Assembly (NCBI GenBank): GCA_964617335.1
Contig: CAZTXG010000018.1
Location: forward strand, 1-35,899
Direction: 5' to 3'
Source of the DNA: UBA2658 sp964617335
Lineage (GTDB): Bacteria; Bacillota; Clostridia; Oscillospirales; Oscillospiraceae
Length of the DNA stretch: 35,899 nucleotides
The notes under the pieces were generated by a model. It was not told the origin of the DNA. It made no database searches and was given only the letters and a program-made list of their open reading frames with translations. The position numbers were made by a program, and so were the translations under genes. Shown in pieces: positions 23,790-31,646 of this stretch; position 1 is the first letter of the stretch, and every line of letters starts with the position of its first letter.

Positions 23790-24398
23790 TTAGCTGACGT
23801 AAACTATGCATTCGACAGCGGCATTATAAAGCCTTGCTATAATGGTTGCCGTGCCCCTGCCAACGCCTGTTACAACCCCGTCACTGTTAACCGTGCATAT
23901 GGTTTCGTCTGTAGAGCTCCACTCCACGGTGCCTTCAATCTCTATGGGGAAATGATTTGTGCCAAGGGAGGTCTGCCCGCCAACCGTAGTGCCAAATTCA
24001 GTGCGCTCGTCGTTATAATAGGTTATTTTCAGCCACTCCACATTTGGTGTGGGGGTAGGTGTTGGGCTTGGAGCCGGAGAAGGCGTGGTCTCTATCAGCT
24101 GGGATGGCGGAGGCGTTTCTAAAGCCGGAGAATCATAGCCGCCTTTAAGAGTTGTTGTAATAAGGACAATAACAGCTATAATAACGGCGGCAACAAGGCA
24201 AAGCCCAAAAATAAACTGCCATTTTGCGTTTTCCTCGGCACGCTTATTTGCCGCCGTGCCCTGACGCACAGTGTCAGAATTCGCTGGGGTGCGGCTGCTG
24301 AGATTTTGTTTTTTTGTTCCGCAGGCAGGGCAGGACGCCTTTAGAAATGAAAACTCTTCTCCGCATTTGGGGCAGATTTTATTTTTTAAAAGTCCCAT
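23790..24398 (-). CDS. Zinc-ribbon membrane protein with Ig-like (BIG2-type) domain
   Basis: 202 residues from the ATG at 24398, 8 bases after AAGGAG. The frame extends to 24437 without a ribosome site. An N-terminal double-CxxC zinc ribbon (CPKCGEEF and CPACGTKK, residues 9-30) is cytoplasmic. One membrane segment (about 62-82) follows, then a Pro/Thr-rich linker of PSP and PTP repeats (about 95-120). The C-terminal bacterial Ig-like domain has VEWSSTDETICTVNSDGVVT and GVGRGTATIIARL. The layout suggests an envelope protein tethered from inside. The function is unknown. It has its own promoter. Confidence 0.85.
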   Translation of the reverse strand: MGLLKNKICPKCGEEFSFLKASCPACGTKKQNLSSRTPANSDTVRQGTAANKRAEENAKWQFIFGLCLVAAVIIAVIVLITTTLKGGYDSPALETPPPSQLIETTPSPAPSPTPTPTPNVEWLKITYYNDERTEFGTTVGGQTSLGTNHFPIEIEGTVEWSSTDETICTVNSDGVVTGVGRGTATIIARLYNAAVECIVYVS

Positions 24399-24488
24399 TG
24401 CTGCACTCCTTTTCAGCTTAAAACGCTGTTTTTGCACTTGTATCTCTTAAGATGTATAATCAGGCTGAAAGTCTTTTATATTCTGATT

Positions 24489-24517
24489 ATGATACTACTT
24501 TTCCCGCCGCTAGTCAA
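24489..24517 (-). promoter_or_regulatory. Promoter of the zinc-ribbon gene
   Basis: On the minus strand TTGACT (24512-24517) and TATCAT (24489-24494) are 17 bases apart, about 90 bases before the start codon. Confidence 0.6.
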
Positions 24518-24600
24518 GCATATACAGACACTGGGGCAGCTGTAAACAACAAAAAAATCTTTAGTGTTTTTTCTATGCTTTGCAGTTTATTCATAAATTC

Positions 24601-24629
24601 TTGCAATAAGATTTATAAAATGCTATAAT
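24601..24629 (+). promoter_or_regulatory. typA promoter
   Basis: TTGCAA (24601-24606) and consensus TATAAT (24624-24629) with a 17-base spacer, 47 bases before the start codon. Confidence 0.8.
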
Positions 24630-24676
24630 AAATATTTGTAACAAATGTAATTCTATATCAGAAAAGTGGAGAGACA

Positions 24677-26491
24677 GTGAATAATTTAAGAAATATTGCA
24701 ATAATAGCCCACGTTGACCATGGTAAAACCACCTTGGTTGACGCCCTTTTGGCCCAAGGCGGAGCCCTTAGAGAAAAGCAGTCTGTTCAAGACAGAGTTA
24801 TGGACTCTAACGACCTAGAAAGAGAGCGGGGCATAACCATCCTTGCGAAAAACACGGCGGTTAACTATGGCGAGGCAAAGATAAACATAGTGGACACCCC
24901 GGGTCACGCCGACTTTGGCGGCGAGGTTGAGCGCATACTAAAAATGGTAAACGGCGTAATCCTTTTGGTGGACGCAGCCGAAGGCCCCATGCCCCAAACC
25001 CGCTTTGTCCTGGAAAGAGCCTTGCAGCTGGGCCACAAAGTCATAGTAGTTGTAAATAAAATAGACCGCCCTGACCAAAGGGTTTATGAGGTAATAGACG
25101 AGGTTCTGGAGCTTTTACTGGACCTTGACGCAACGGACGAGCAGCTTGATTCCCCTATGCTTTTTTGCTCTGCCCGTCAGGGGGTTTGCTCCCTTAGCCC
25201 AGAGGTAAAGGGTGAGGATTTAAGGCCCCTTCTTGACACTATTATAGACTATATCCCCGCCCCCCAGCAGGATACTATAGCCCCTTTCCAGATGCTGGTT
25301 TCCGCCATTGACTACAACGAATATGTTGGGCGAATAGCCATTGGGCGAATAGAACGGGGCAAGCTGCACCAAAATCAGGAGATTGCCGTCTGTGATTTTC
25401 ACAGGGAGCGCCCTGTGAGAAAGGCAAAGGCTGTTAACATTTATGAGTTTGAAGGTCTTTCCAAAACAGCGGTTACAGAGGCTGCCGCCGGCAGCATAAT
25501 AGCCCTTTCCGGCATAGGCGACGTTACAATTGGAGATACTGTCTGCGCTCCGGACTCTGTTGAACCCCTGCCCTTTGTTAAGATTTCCGCCCCTACAATA
25601 GAAATGACCTTCTCTGTTAACGACAGCCCCTTTGCCGGTCGTGAGGGTCAGTTTGTAACCACCCGCCAGATAAGAGACAGACTTTTTCGTGAGACTTTGA
25701 AGGACGTTTCCCTAAGGGTAAGCGAAATTGAAAACAGCGACAGCTTTAACATTGCAGGGCGGGGCGAAATGCACCTTTCCATTTTAATTGAAACAATGCG
25801 TCGGGAGGGCTATGAGTTTCAGGTGTCTCCCCCCCGTGTTCTTTATAAAGAGATAGACGGCCGTCTGTGTGAGCCTATGGACAAGGTGGTTCTGGACGTT
25901 CCGGAGTCTGCCGTTGGAGCAGTTATGGAAAAGCTCTCCTCCAGAAAGGGTGATTTTGTCCAGATGAACCCTGTGGGAAGCCGCATGAAAATGGAGTTTA
26001 TCGTCCCTGTGCGCGGGCTTTTCGGCTATCGTAACGAATTTTTGACAGACACCAGAGGTGAGGGCATTCTCGCCAGTGTTTTTGACAGCTACGCCCCTGT
26101 GAAGGGGGAGGTTTCAAGGCGAAGCCACGGCTCCCTTGTCTCCCATGAAACCGGTGAAAGCGTTGCCTACGGGCTTTTTAACGCCCAGGACAGGGGCGCT
26201 CTTATGATTGGCTCCGGTGTTCCTGTGTATGCCGGCATGGTGGTTGGCATCTGCCCGAAAAACGAGGATATAACCGTTAATGTCTGCAAGAAAAAGCAGC
26301 TTAGCAATATGCGCGCCTCCGGCAGTGACGAAGCTCTGCGTCTTGTTCCCCCCAGAGTTTTAAGTCTGGAACAATGCATGGAGTTTTTGGCCGATGACGA
26401 GCTTTTAGAGGTCACCCCAAAAAATCTGCGCATCCGAAAAAGCATCTTAGACCATGGAATGAGGATGCGCGCACAAAGCAAGCACAAATAA
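24677..26491 (+). CDS. typA: Ribosome-associated translational GTPase TypA/BipA
   Basis: 604 residues, full length. It binds the ribosome and helps large-subunit assembly and growth under stress. The G domain (about 1-200) has AHVDHGKTT (P-loop), RERGITI (switch I), DTPGHADFGGE (G3) and VVNKIDR (G4). Then come the EF-Tu-like domain II, the EF-G-like domains III and V (GRGEMHLSILIETMRREG at about 365) and the TypA-specific C-terminal domain (from about 480, with KKKQLSNMRASGSDEALRL). The start is a GTG preceded by GGAGAG. It has its own sigma-A-type promoter. No clear terminator separates it from the promoter of the next transcript. Confidence 0.98.
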   Translation: MNNLRNIAIIAHVDHGKTTLVDALLAQGGALREKQSVQDRVMDSNDLERERGITILAKNTAVNYGEAKINIVDTPGHADFGGEVERILKMVNGVILLVDAAEGPMPQTRFVLERALQLGHKVIVVVNKIDRPDQRVYEVIDEVLELLLDLDATDEQLDSPMLFCSARQGVCSLSPEVKGEDLRPLLDTIIDYIPAPQQDTIAPFQMLVSAIDYNEYVGRIAIGRIERGKLHQNQEIAVCDFHRERPVRKAKAVNIYEFEGLSKTAVTEAAAGSIIALSGIGDVTIGDTVCAPDSVEPLPFVKISAPTIEMTFSVNDSPFAGREGQFVTTRQIRDRLFRETLKDVSLRVSEIENSDSFNIAGRGEMHLSILIETMRREGYEFQVSPPRVLYKEIDGRLCEPMDKVVLDVPESAVGAVMEKLSSRKGDFVQMNPVGSRMKMEFIVPVRGLFGYRNEFLTDTRGEGILASVFDSYAPVKGEVSRRSHGSLVSHETGESVAYGLFNAQDRGALMIGSGVPVYAGMVVGICPKNEDITVNVCKKKQLSNMRASGSDEALRLVPPRVLSLEQCMEFLADDELLEVTPKNLRIRKSILDHGMRMRAQSKHK

Positions 26492-26551
26492 ATTGTGCAT
26501 CTTTTAGTGTTTACCGGCTTATTATTGGCTTAACTTAGTGTTTTATTACAG

Positions 26552-26580
26552 TTGACTTCGGGATACTAAAGCGCTATGCT
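26552..26580 (+). promoter_or_regulatory. Promoter of the ABC importer leader
   Basis: TTGACT (26552-26557) and TATGCT (26575-26580) are 17 bases apart. Transcription would start near 26587, giving a leader of about 258 bases before the substrate-binding gene. That leader holds a Phe/Tyr-rich ORF and an intrinsic terminator. Confidence 0.65.
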
Positions 26581-26625
26581 AATAAACAACTCAAGGCTTA
26601 TCACCATCGAAAGGAGACTCGCTTT

Positions 26626-26739
26626 ATGTGCTGTGCAATTTCTTTTAAAAATACCATCCGCAATCTGGCGGGTCTGTTTAGCTTTGCATATTTTTACTTT
26701 TACTTTTTCTTTAAGGTAAAAGCGAATATGTATGCCTAA
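26626..26739 (+). CDS. Putative 37-residue Phe/Tyr-rich leader peptide
   Basis: ATG at 26626 follows AAAGGAG (26610-26616) by 9 bases, and the frame is open for 37 codons. Residues 18-29 contain ten Phe or Tyr (F18, F20, Y22, F23, Y24, F25, Y26, F27, F28, F29), and there is no Trp codon. This resembles attenuator peptides such as the enterobacterial pheA leader. An intrinsic terminator begins 35 bases after the stop, and the ABC importer gene follows. The likely role is to make the ribosome stall when charged tRNA-Phe or tRNA-Tyr is scarce, which would prevent termination (inference). Inside the ORF, TTTTAC (26698-26703) and GTAAAA (26716-26721) can pair, as can ATCCGC and GCGGGT upstream of the run. 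I could not derive a complete antiterminator. The alternative is a chance T-rich frame. Confidence 0.6.
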   Translation: MCCAISFKNTIRNLAGLFSFAYFYFYFFFKVKANMYA

Positions 26740-26773
26740 ACACAGAGATTGAGCCATATTATCAAGGGATATC

Positions 26774-26810
26774 CGGCGGTTCGTCTGAAAAGGCGGGCCG
26801 CTGTTTTTTT
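26774..26810 (+). terminator. Leader terminator (attenuator) before the ABC importer
   Basis: The 13-bp stem CGGCGGTTCGTCT (26774-26786) with AGGCGGGCCGCTG (26791-26803) pairs throughout if G-U pairs are allowed. It has a GAAA tetraloop and is followed by T7 (26804-26810). It sits 35 bases before the substrate-binding gene and about 190 bases after the promoter, so it should cut off the operon unless an alternative fold forms. Confidence 0.85.
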
Positions 26811-26844
26811 GTATCTAAAAGTATAAAACTAAAGGAGAATAACC

Positions 26845-27870
26845 ATGAAAAAGAAACTTTTACCCCTTGTTTTGTCCCTTGCCCTGCTTCTTTCTTTTGC
26901 CGCCTGCAAAGGCACAACAGAGCAGGAAAGTACCGGAAACACAAACGCAGCCGCCAAAAACTCCCCCGAGGTTCTGGAAAGCACCGGCGAGAGCTATACC
27001 GTTGGAATTTTGCAGCTTGTCCAGCACGAGGCTCTTGATGCCGCAACTTTGGGCTTTAAAGATGCTCTTACGGCAAAGCTTGGAGACAAGGTTAACTTCA
27101 ACGAGCAAAATGCCTCCGGCGATGTTCCCACCTGTGCTGTTATTGCAAACCAGTTTGTCTCCGAAAATGTTGACCTTATAATGGCAAACGCCACTCCGGC
27201 CCTTCAGGCGGCACAGACGGCAACCGGCACAATTCCCATTCTCGGAACCTCTGTAACCGACTACAAAACCGCCTTGGGAATGGACGACTGGACGGGAGTC
27301 ACAGGCACCAACGTTTCCGGAACCAGTGACCTTGCCCCCTTAGACGAGCAGGCAGCTCTTTTAAACAGTCTTTTCCCCGAGGCCGAAAATGTTGGCATAC
27401 TCTACTGCTCCTCCGAGGCAAACTCCAAATATCAGGCAGATGTCATCATTGAGCATCTTTCTGAAATGGGTTATAAGTGCAAGGAATACACCTTTTCCGA
27501 TTCTAATGATCTGCACACAGTGGCAACAGCGGCAGCTGCCGAATCCGATGTTATTTATGTGCCCACTGACAACACCGTTGCCTCCAACACCGGCATTATC
27601 AAAAACGTAACGGTTCCTGCCGGAGTTCCCGTTATCGCCGGCGAGCAGGGCATCTGCTCCGGCTGCGGAGTCGCCACCCTTTCCATAAGCTACTATGAGC
27701 TTGGCTACACCACCGGCCTTATGGCTTATGAAATCCTTGTAAATGGAGCGGACATCTCCGACATGGAAATCCAGTTTGCGCCCCAGGTTACAAAAATGTA
27801 CAACGTGGAAATCACCGAGCTTTTGAATATCGCAATTCCCGAGGACTTCGAAGCTATAGCAGAAGAATAA
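26845..27870 (+). CDS. ABC importer substrate-binding lipoprotein, TrpX-like (PF04392 type)
   Basis: 341 residues. The signal peptide ends in the lipobox LSFAAC (C21). The mature protein matches the ABC_sub_bind family: YTVGILQLVQHEALDAATLGFKDAL near residue 50, NQFVSENVDLIMANATPALQAA near 107, GTSVTDY near 137, NVGILYCSSEANS near 185, and the C-terminal YYELGYTTGLMAYEIL near 285. The family includes the TrpX protein of the proposed streptococcal tryptophan importer. The leader here is rich in Phe and Tyr codons and lacks Trp, so Phe or Tyr may be the ligand (inference). The ATG follows AAAGGAG. It is the first gene of an importer operon. Confidence 0.9.
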   Translation: MKKKLLPLVLSLALLLSFAACKGTTEQESTGNTNAAAKNSPEVLESTGESYTVGILQLVQHEALDAATLGFKDALTAKLGDKVNFNEQNASGDVPTCAVIANQFVSENVDLIMANATPALQAAQTATGTIPILGTSVTDYKTALGMDDWTGVTGTNVSGTSDLAPLDEQAALLNSLFPEAENVGILYCSSEANSKYQADVIIEHLSEMGYKCKEYTFSDSNDLHTVATAAAAESDVIYVPTDNTVASNTGIIKNVTVPAGVPVIAGEQGICSGCGVATLSISYYELGYTTGLMAYEILVNGADISDMEIQFAPQVTKMYNVEITELLNIAIPEDFEAIAEE

Positions 27871-27930
27871 GCACGGTCTATAACTTAAGCCTTACATTGC
27901 ATTTATAGGCTCTTTTTGCGCATAAAATCC

Positions 27931-27956
27931 GCGGTGTCCGATTTTTCGGACACCGC
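27931..27956 (+). other. Hairpin between binding protein and permease genes
   Basis: GCGGTGTCCG (27931-27940) and CGGACACCGC (27947-27956) form a perfect 10-bp stem around ATTTTT, with no T-run after it. Such hairpins often stabilise the upstream mRNA, which would allow more binding protein than membrane subunits. Confidence 0.7.
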
Positions 27957-28018
27957 CCTATGGCCGAAAATAGGGACAAATAAACTTAAGCCCCCAACGG
28001 TCAAGAAAGGACAGGGCA

Positions 28019-29002
28019 ATGGACATACTTTCATATTTCAGCTCACTAAATCCTCTAAGCCTTCTTATGTCTCTGCCCGGCAATGCCGCTCAGGGTCTTA
28101 TCTGGGGCATTATGGCTTTAGGGGTTTTTATAAGCTTTCGAATTTTAGATTTTGCAGACCTTACGGCAGACGGCTCCTTTGCCGCAGGGGGCGCTGTCAC
28201 CGTTGTTCTTATACTGGCCGGAGTTCCCGCTCCCCTCGCCCTTTTGGCCGCTGTTTTGGCAGGGGCCTTAGCGGGACTTGCCACAGGGCTTTTGCACACT
28301 CTTTTGGGCATCCCCGGAATTCTTGCGGGAATACTAACTCAAATATCCCTCTGGTCTGTAAACCTTATGATACTTGGCGGAGCGAATAAGGCTGTCAATG
28401 TGGATAAGTTCAGCCTTATAGTGTCTTTGCGAAATGTAAGCTCTTCCATTGCAAGCGCCCTTATATTTGTCGCCGCTCTCATAGCCTTTTTATACTGGTA
28501 TTTTGGAACCGAGCAAGGCAGCGCCATCCGTGCAACTGGCAGCAACCCTAATATGTCAAGGGCTCAGGGTATAAACATAGATTTTATGAAGGTCATTGCC
28601 CTTTGCCTGTCAAACGCTTTAATTGCCTTGTCCGGCGGACTTATGGCTCAGTATCAGGGCTTTGCGGATATTAAGATGGGCCAGGGTGCCATTGTAATTG
28701 GTCTTGCCGCCGTTATAATAGGAGACGTTTTGGGCGAGGCCCTGTTTAAGCGCCGGATGAACTTTGCCATACGCCTTTCCTTTGTGGCCCTAGGTGGGGT
28801 TATTTACTATGTGGCCGTGGGGCTTGTCATGTGGCTTAAAATGCCCACAGACCTTTTAAAACTTTTAACCGCTGTCATTGTTGCCGTATTCCTTGCCCTG
28901 CCATATCTTCGGGAAAGGTCAAAAAGCTCTTTTGCCGCCGCCGGTAAAAAGGAAAAGCGCCTTCAAAGGCAGATGGCTAAGGGAGGAAAAACTGATGCTT
29001 GA
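28019..29002 (+). CDS. ABC importer permease (TrpY-like)
   Basis: 327 residues, about eight or nine membrane segments, of the branched-chain-amino-acid permease superfamily. The typical N-terminal IMALGVFISFRILDFADLTA and DGSFAAGGAV (about 36-62) is the hallmark of permeases paired with PF04392 binding proteins. GSNPNMSRAQGINIDFMK (about 178) is the coupling-helix region, and IIGDVLGEALF lies near residue 238. The ATG follows AAAGGACAG. Its 3' end overlaps the ATPase gene by 8 bases. Confidence 0.93.
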   Translation: MDILSYFSSLNPLSLLMSLPGNAAQGLIWGIMALGVFISFRILDFADLTADGSFAAGGAVTVVLILAGVPAPLALLAAVLAGALAGLATGLLHTLLGIPGILAGILTQISLWSVNLMILGGANKAVNVDKFSLIVSLRNVSSSIASALIFVAALIAFLYWYFGTEQGSAIRATGSNPNMSRAQGINIDFMKVIALCLSNALIALSGGLMAQYQGFADIKMGQGAIVIGLAAVIIGDVLGEALFKRRMNFAIRLSFVALGGVIYYVAVGLVMWLKMPTDLLKLLTAVIVAVFLALPYLRERSKSSFAAAGKKEKRLQRQMAKGGKTDA

Positions 29003-29789
29003 GCTTAAATCTGTTGAAAAAACCTTTAATCCAGGCACTATAAACGAGAAAAAGGCCCTTTGCGGCATAGACCTGCACCTTGAAAAGGGAGATTTCGTTA
29101 CGGTTATAGGGGGAAACGGTGCCGGAAAATCCACTATGCTAAATGCCATTGCAGGGGTTTGGCCCATAGACTTCGGCACAATTTCCATAGACGGTCAAAG
29201 TATGAATGCCCTTTCAGAACACAGGCGGGCAAAATACATAGGCCGGGTTTTTCAAGACCCCATGATGGGAACCGCCGGAGACATGAACATAGAAGAAAAT
29301 CTTGCCCTTGCCTTTCGTCGGGGCAAAAGACGGGGTCTTTGCTGGTCAATCACCAAGGCCGAGCGCAGGCAGTACAAAGAGGCTCTTTCCTCCTTAGGCC
29401 TTGGTTTGGAAGACCGCATGAGCGAGAAAGCGCGGCTTTTATCCGGCGGTCAGCGTCAGGCTCTAACCCTTCTTATGGCAGCCATAAGGCAGCCGAAGCT
29501 TTTGCTTTTAGACGAGCATACCGCCGCCTTAGACCCTGCCACCGCCGCCAAGGTTTTGGAACTGTCTGATAAAATAGTAAGGGAAAAAGCTCTCACTGCC
29601 CTTATGATAACCCACAATATGAGCGATGCCATAGCCCATGGAAACAGGCTTATCATGATGAACGCCGGAAAAATAATCCTTGATATTTCGGGGCAGGAGA
29701 AAAAGCGCCTTACTAAAGGAGAGCTTTTGGAGAAATTCGCCCAGTCGGCAGGAGTTTGGGAGGACACCGACGAGGTGCTGCTTTCTTAA
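28995..29789 (+). CDS. ABC importer ATP-binding protein (TrpZ-like)
   Basis: 264 residues from the ATG at 28995, 6 bases after GGGAGG. The frame extends upstream to 28878, but that part lies inside the permease gene. Walker A is GGNGAGKST (39-47), the Q-loop lies in GRVFQDPMMGT, the signature is LSGGQRQAL, Walker B with the catalytic residue is LLLDEHTAALDP, and the switch histidine is in MITHNMSD. The position after Walker B is Glu-His, the pattern seen in this importer subfamily. It powers uptake with the two preceding proteins. A terminator follows. Confidence 0.95.
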   Translation: MLELKSVEKTFNPGTINEKKALCGIDLHLEKGDFVTVIGGNGAGKSTMLNAIAGVWPIDFGTISIDGQSMNALSEHRRAKYIGRVFQDPMMGTAGDMNIEENLALAFRRGKRRGLCWSITKAERRQYKEALSSLGLGLEDRMSEKARLLSGGQRQALTLLMAAIRQPKLLLLDEHTAALDPATAAKVLELSDKIVREKALTALMITHNMSDAIAHGNRLIMMNAGKIILDISGQEKKRLTKGELLEKFAQSAGVWEDTDEVLLS

Positions 29790-29854
29790 TTTTTTCGCTC
29801 TCCCCTTTCGTCTGCAAAAGCAAGCTTGCAGTTAGGGCTTAAAAATCAGGATAT

Positions 29855-29897
29855 AAAATGACTGCAAGGAAGCTGCTGTTTCTTTGCAGTCATTTTT
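29855..29897 (+). terminator. Terminator of the ABC importer operon
   Basis: AAAATGACTGCAA (29855-29867) and TTGCAGTCATTTT (29884-29896) form a perfect 13-bp stem with T5 at its end. The stretch from here to 30030 holds no gene. Confidence 0.88.
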
Positions 29898-30030
29898 ACA
29901 TATTTGAGCCTTAATTTCTTTTGTGTTTATTCTATACCATCCTGCTAAATCCGCAAAAATAAGCCCTTGGCAAACAGTCAACTTACCAGTTTTACCCCTT
30001 ATTGAGTTGGAGCCGCGTCTATGAGCAATA

Positions 30031-30059
30031 TTGACACTTTGCCCAACTAGTGATAATAT
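30031..30059 (+). promoter_or_regulatory. Promoter of the SGNH hydrolase gene
   Basis: Consensus TTGACA (30031-30036) and TAATAT (30054-30059) with a 17-base spacer. The leader to the start codon is about 90 bases and contains a hairpin. Confidence 0.75.
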
Positions 30060-30098
30060 GTTATATCATATTGTCTATAATTCGCTTTACGAAAAGGG

Positions 30099-30126
30099 CA
30101 GCAACTTGGCCATTTAGCCAAGGCTG
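30099..30126 (+). promoter_or_regulatory. Leader hairpin before the SGNH hydrolase gene
   Basis: CAGC-AA-CTTGGC (30099-30110) pairs with GCCAAG-GCTG (30117-30126), leaving a two-base bulge and the loop CATTTA. The T-rich stretch TTTATATTTGTTTTTTATT follows, and the ribosome site lies 21 bases downstream. It may be a leaky attenuator or a 5' stabiliser. Confidence 0.45.
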
Positions 30127-30156
30127 TTTATATTTGTTTTTTATTCGGAGGTAATG

Positions 30157-31023
30157 ATGAATAAAACTAAGAAAGATAACATTTATTTCTTTTGGTCGGC
30201 CTCTATAATCCTATGCGTATTTCTGGCAGTTTTCGTTTTGATGTTCACCTCCTGCTCAAAGCCGGAAATAGATGCTGAGGCCTCCTCCCCCAATCAGTCA
30301 GAGTCTGTCGGATCTCCCGATGACATAGGCGAAGATGGTTTTCCCCAGGGTGATGAACCAGAGGAAACCCCAGTCCCCGGCATAGTGGAAACTATAAACA
30401 ACGGCGGCATAGTTTTAGCTGAAACCGAGGATATGGGCCAGGAATACATTGATAAATTTGTTTTCCTTGGGGACTCAACCACTTATGGCCTTGCCTACTA
30501 CGACGATGTTCCCGTCTCCGCCTCTCAGGTCTGGACTCCTGCCAGCGGCACTTTAACCCTCTCCCTTTGGAGCATAGCAAACATTGTATATGATGACGGC
30601 AGGGAAATATCCATTGCCGAGGCCGCCGCCTTAAAGCAACCGGAATACCTTATGATAACCCTTGGTGTAAACGGCATTTCCTTTATGGACGAAACCACAT
30701 TCATCGAGGAATACACAAATCTTGTAAATGCCATACAAGCAGAAAGTCCCAACACAAAAATTATACTCAACTCCATCTACCCCATTTCCGCCGATTATCC
30801 CGCCTCAAACGGCATAACAAACGAAAAAATCGACACGGCAAACCTTTGGGTTCAAAAGATATCGGAAAATCTTAACCTTAAATATCTTAACAGCGCCAGT
30901 GTCATAAAAGATGAATACGGCGCACTGCCGAAAAACCTTGACAACGGCGGCGACGGACTGCACATGAACGGCGACGGCTACAACCTTGTTATAGGCTATA
31001 TGCGCAATCACGCCTACAATTAA
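30157..31023 (+). CDS. SGNH/GDSL-family hydrolase, membrane-anchored or lipoprotein
   Basis: 288 residues from the second of two adjacent ATGs, which is better spaced from GGAGG (30147-30151). Residues 9-32 are hydrophobic and end in FTSC, so C33 may be lipidated. An acidic Pro/Ser/Glu-rich linker (34-75) follows. The SGNH fold has FLGDSTTYG (block I, nucleophile S107), the block III Asn in TLGVNGI, and DGLHMNGDGY with the Asp-x-x-His pair (block V). Extracellular relatives remove acyl groups from wall polymers or carbohydrates, and the substrate here is unknown. The DUF4358 lipoprotein gene follows after 29 bases. Confidence 0.9.
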   Translation: MNKTKKDNIYFFWSASIILCVFLAVFVLMFTSCSKPEIDAEASSPNQSESVGSPDDIGEDGFPQGDEPEETPVPGIVETINNGGIVLAETEDMGQEYIDKFVFLGDSTTYGLAYYDDVPVSASQVWTPASGTLTLSLWSIANIVYDDGREISIAEAAALKQPEYLMITLGVNGISFMDETTFIEEYTNLVNAIQAESPNTKIILNSIYPISADYPASNGITNEKIDTANLWVQKISENLNLKYLNSASVIKDEYGALPKNLDNGGDGLHMNGDGYNLVIGYMRNHAYN

Positions 31024-31052
31024 AACTTGGAACATAAAAAGGAATGTGGAAA

Positions 31053-31544
31053 ATGAAAAAAACTAAAACTGTCATGGTTTCTGTATGCGCTTTTATGCTT
31101 CTTATCCTTTTAGCGGCCTGCGGCGGTTCAAAGGTCAAGGATGATGTGCCGGTGTCAGAGCTTTCTGCCGCTGTCGATGCTGCCATCGAAAACGAGGGCG
31201 ACCTTGTCTCCGCTCCGGAGAGCTATCTTTCAAGCCTTATGAGCCTTGATTTTTCGGCCAATCCCGAATATGTCGTTAAGATAAACTCAAGAGGTGTAAA
31301 CATCGACGAATACGGCATTTTTAAAGCCGGCAGTAACCAGAATGTTTCCGAGCTTGAATCCGTGGTGAAAGGCTATATCCAGCGCCGCTTAGAAACATGG
31401 ATGCCCGAATATATGCCGGAGGAATTTCCAAAGCTTGAAAATGCCCAAGTTAAAACTGTGGGCAATTATGTAATGTATACTATACTGTCCGACAGTCAGA
31501 GGGCAGCTGCGGTCAAGGCCCTTGAAAAGGGCCTTGCCGGATAG
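31053..31544 (+). CDS. DUF4358 lipoprotein
   Basis: 163 residues from the ATG at 31053. The in-frame ATG at 31044 abuts AAGGA and is unlikely. The signal peptide ends in the lipobox LLAAC. The mature domain (about 35-160) has DEYGIFKAG and the segment VVKGYIQRRLETWMPEYMPEE, then NAQVKTVGNYVMYTILSD, the usual DUF4358 signature ending. The family's function is unknown, but in Clostridia it is often encoded with SGNH hydrolases and membrane acyltransferases. The close pairing here supports a shared extracellular role (inference). Confidence 0.88.
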   Translation: MKKTKTVMVSVCAFMLLILLAACGGSKVKDDVPVSELSAAVDAAIENEGDLVSAPESYLSSLMSLDFSANPEYVVKINSRGVNIDEYGIFKAGSNQNVSELESVVKGYIQRRLETWMPEYMPEEFPKLENAQVKTVGNYVMYTILSDSQRAAAVKALEKGLAG

Positions 31545-31646
31545 ATAAAAACCCTTGCTTTAAAAAACTCTTGCCATTTCCCTTGCCCTTAATGTGTGAA
31601 ATGAAAGGGCGATTTTACGGTAAAATGGCATATAGGTGGGAAATAA

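Noticed and set aside
26774..26810. Simple typA terminator
   Set aside because: It lies nearly 300 bases after the typA stop and downstream of a separate promoter, so it acts mainly on the importer leader.
26581..26844. T-box or riboswitch in the ABC importer leader
   Set aside because: The T-box core (GGTGG-ACCGCG) is absent, and I see no known riboswitch pattern. The leader ORF with terminator fits better.
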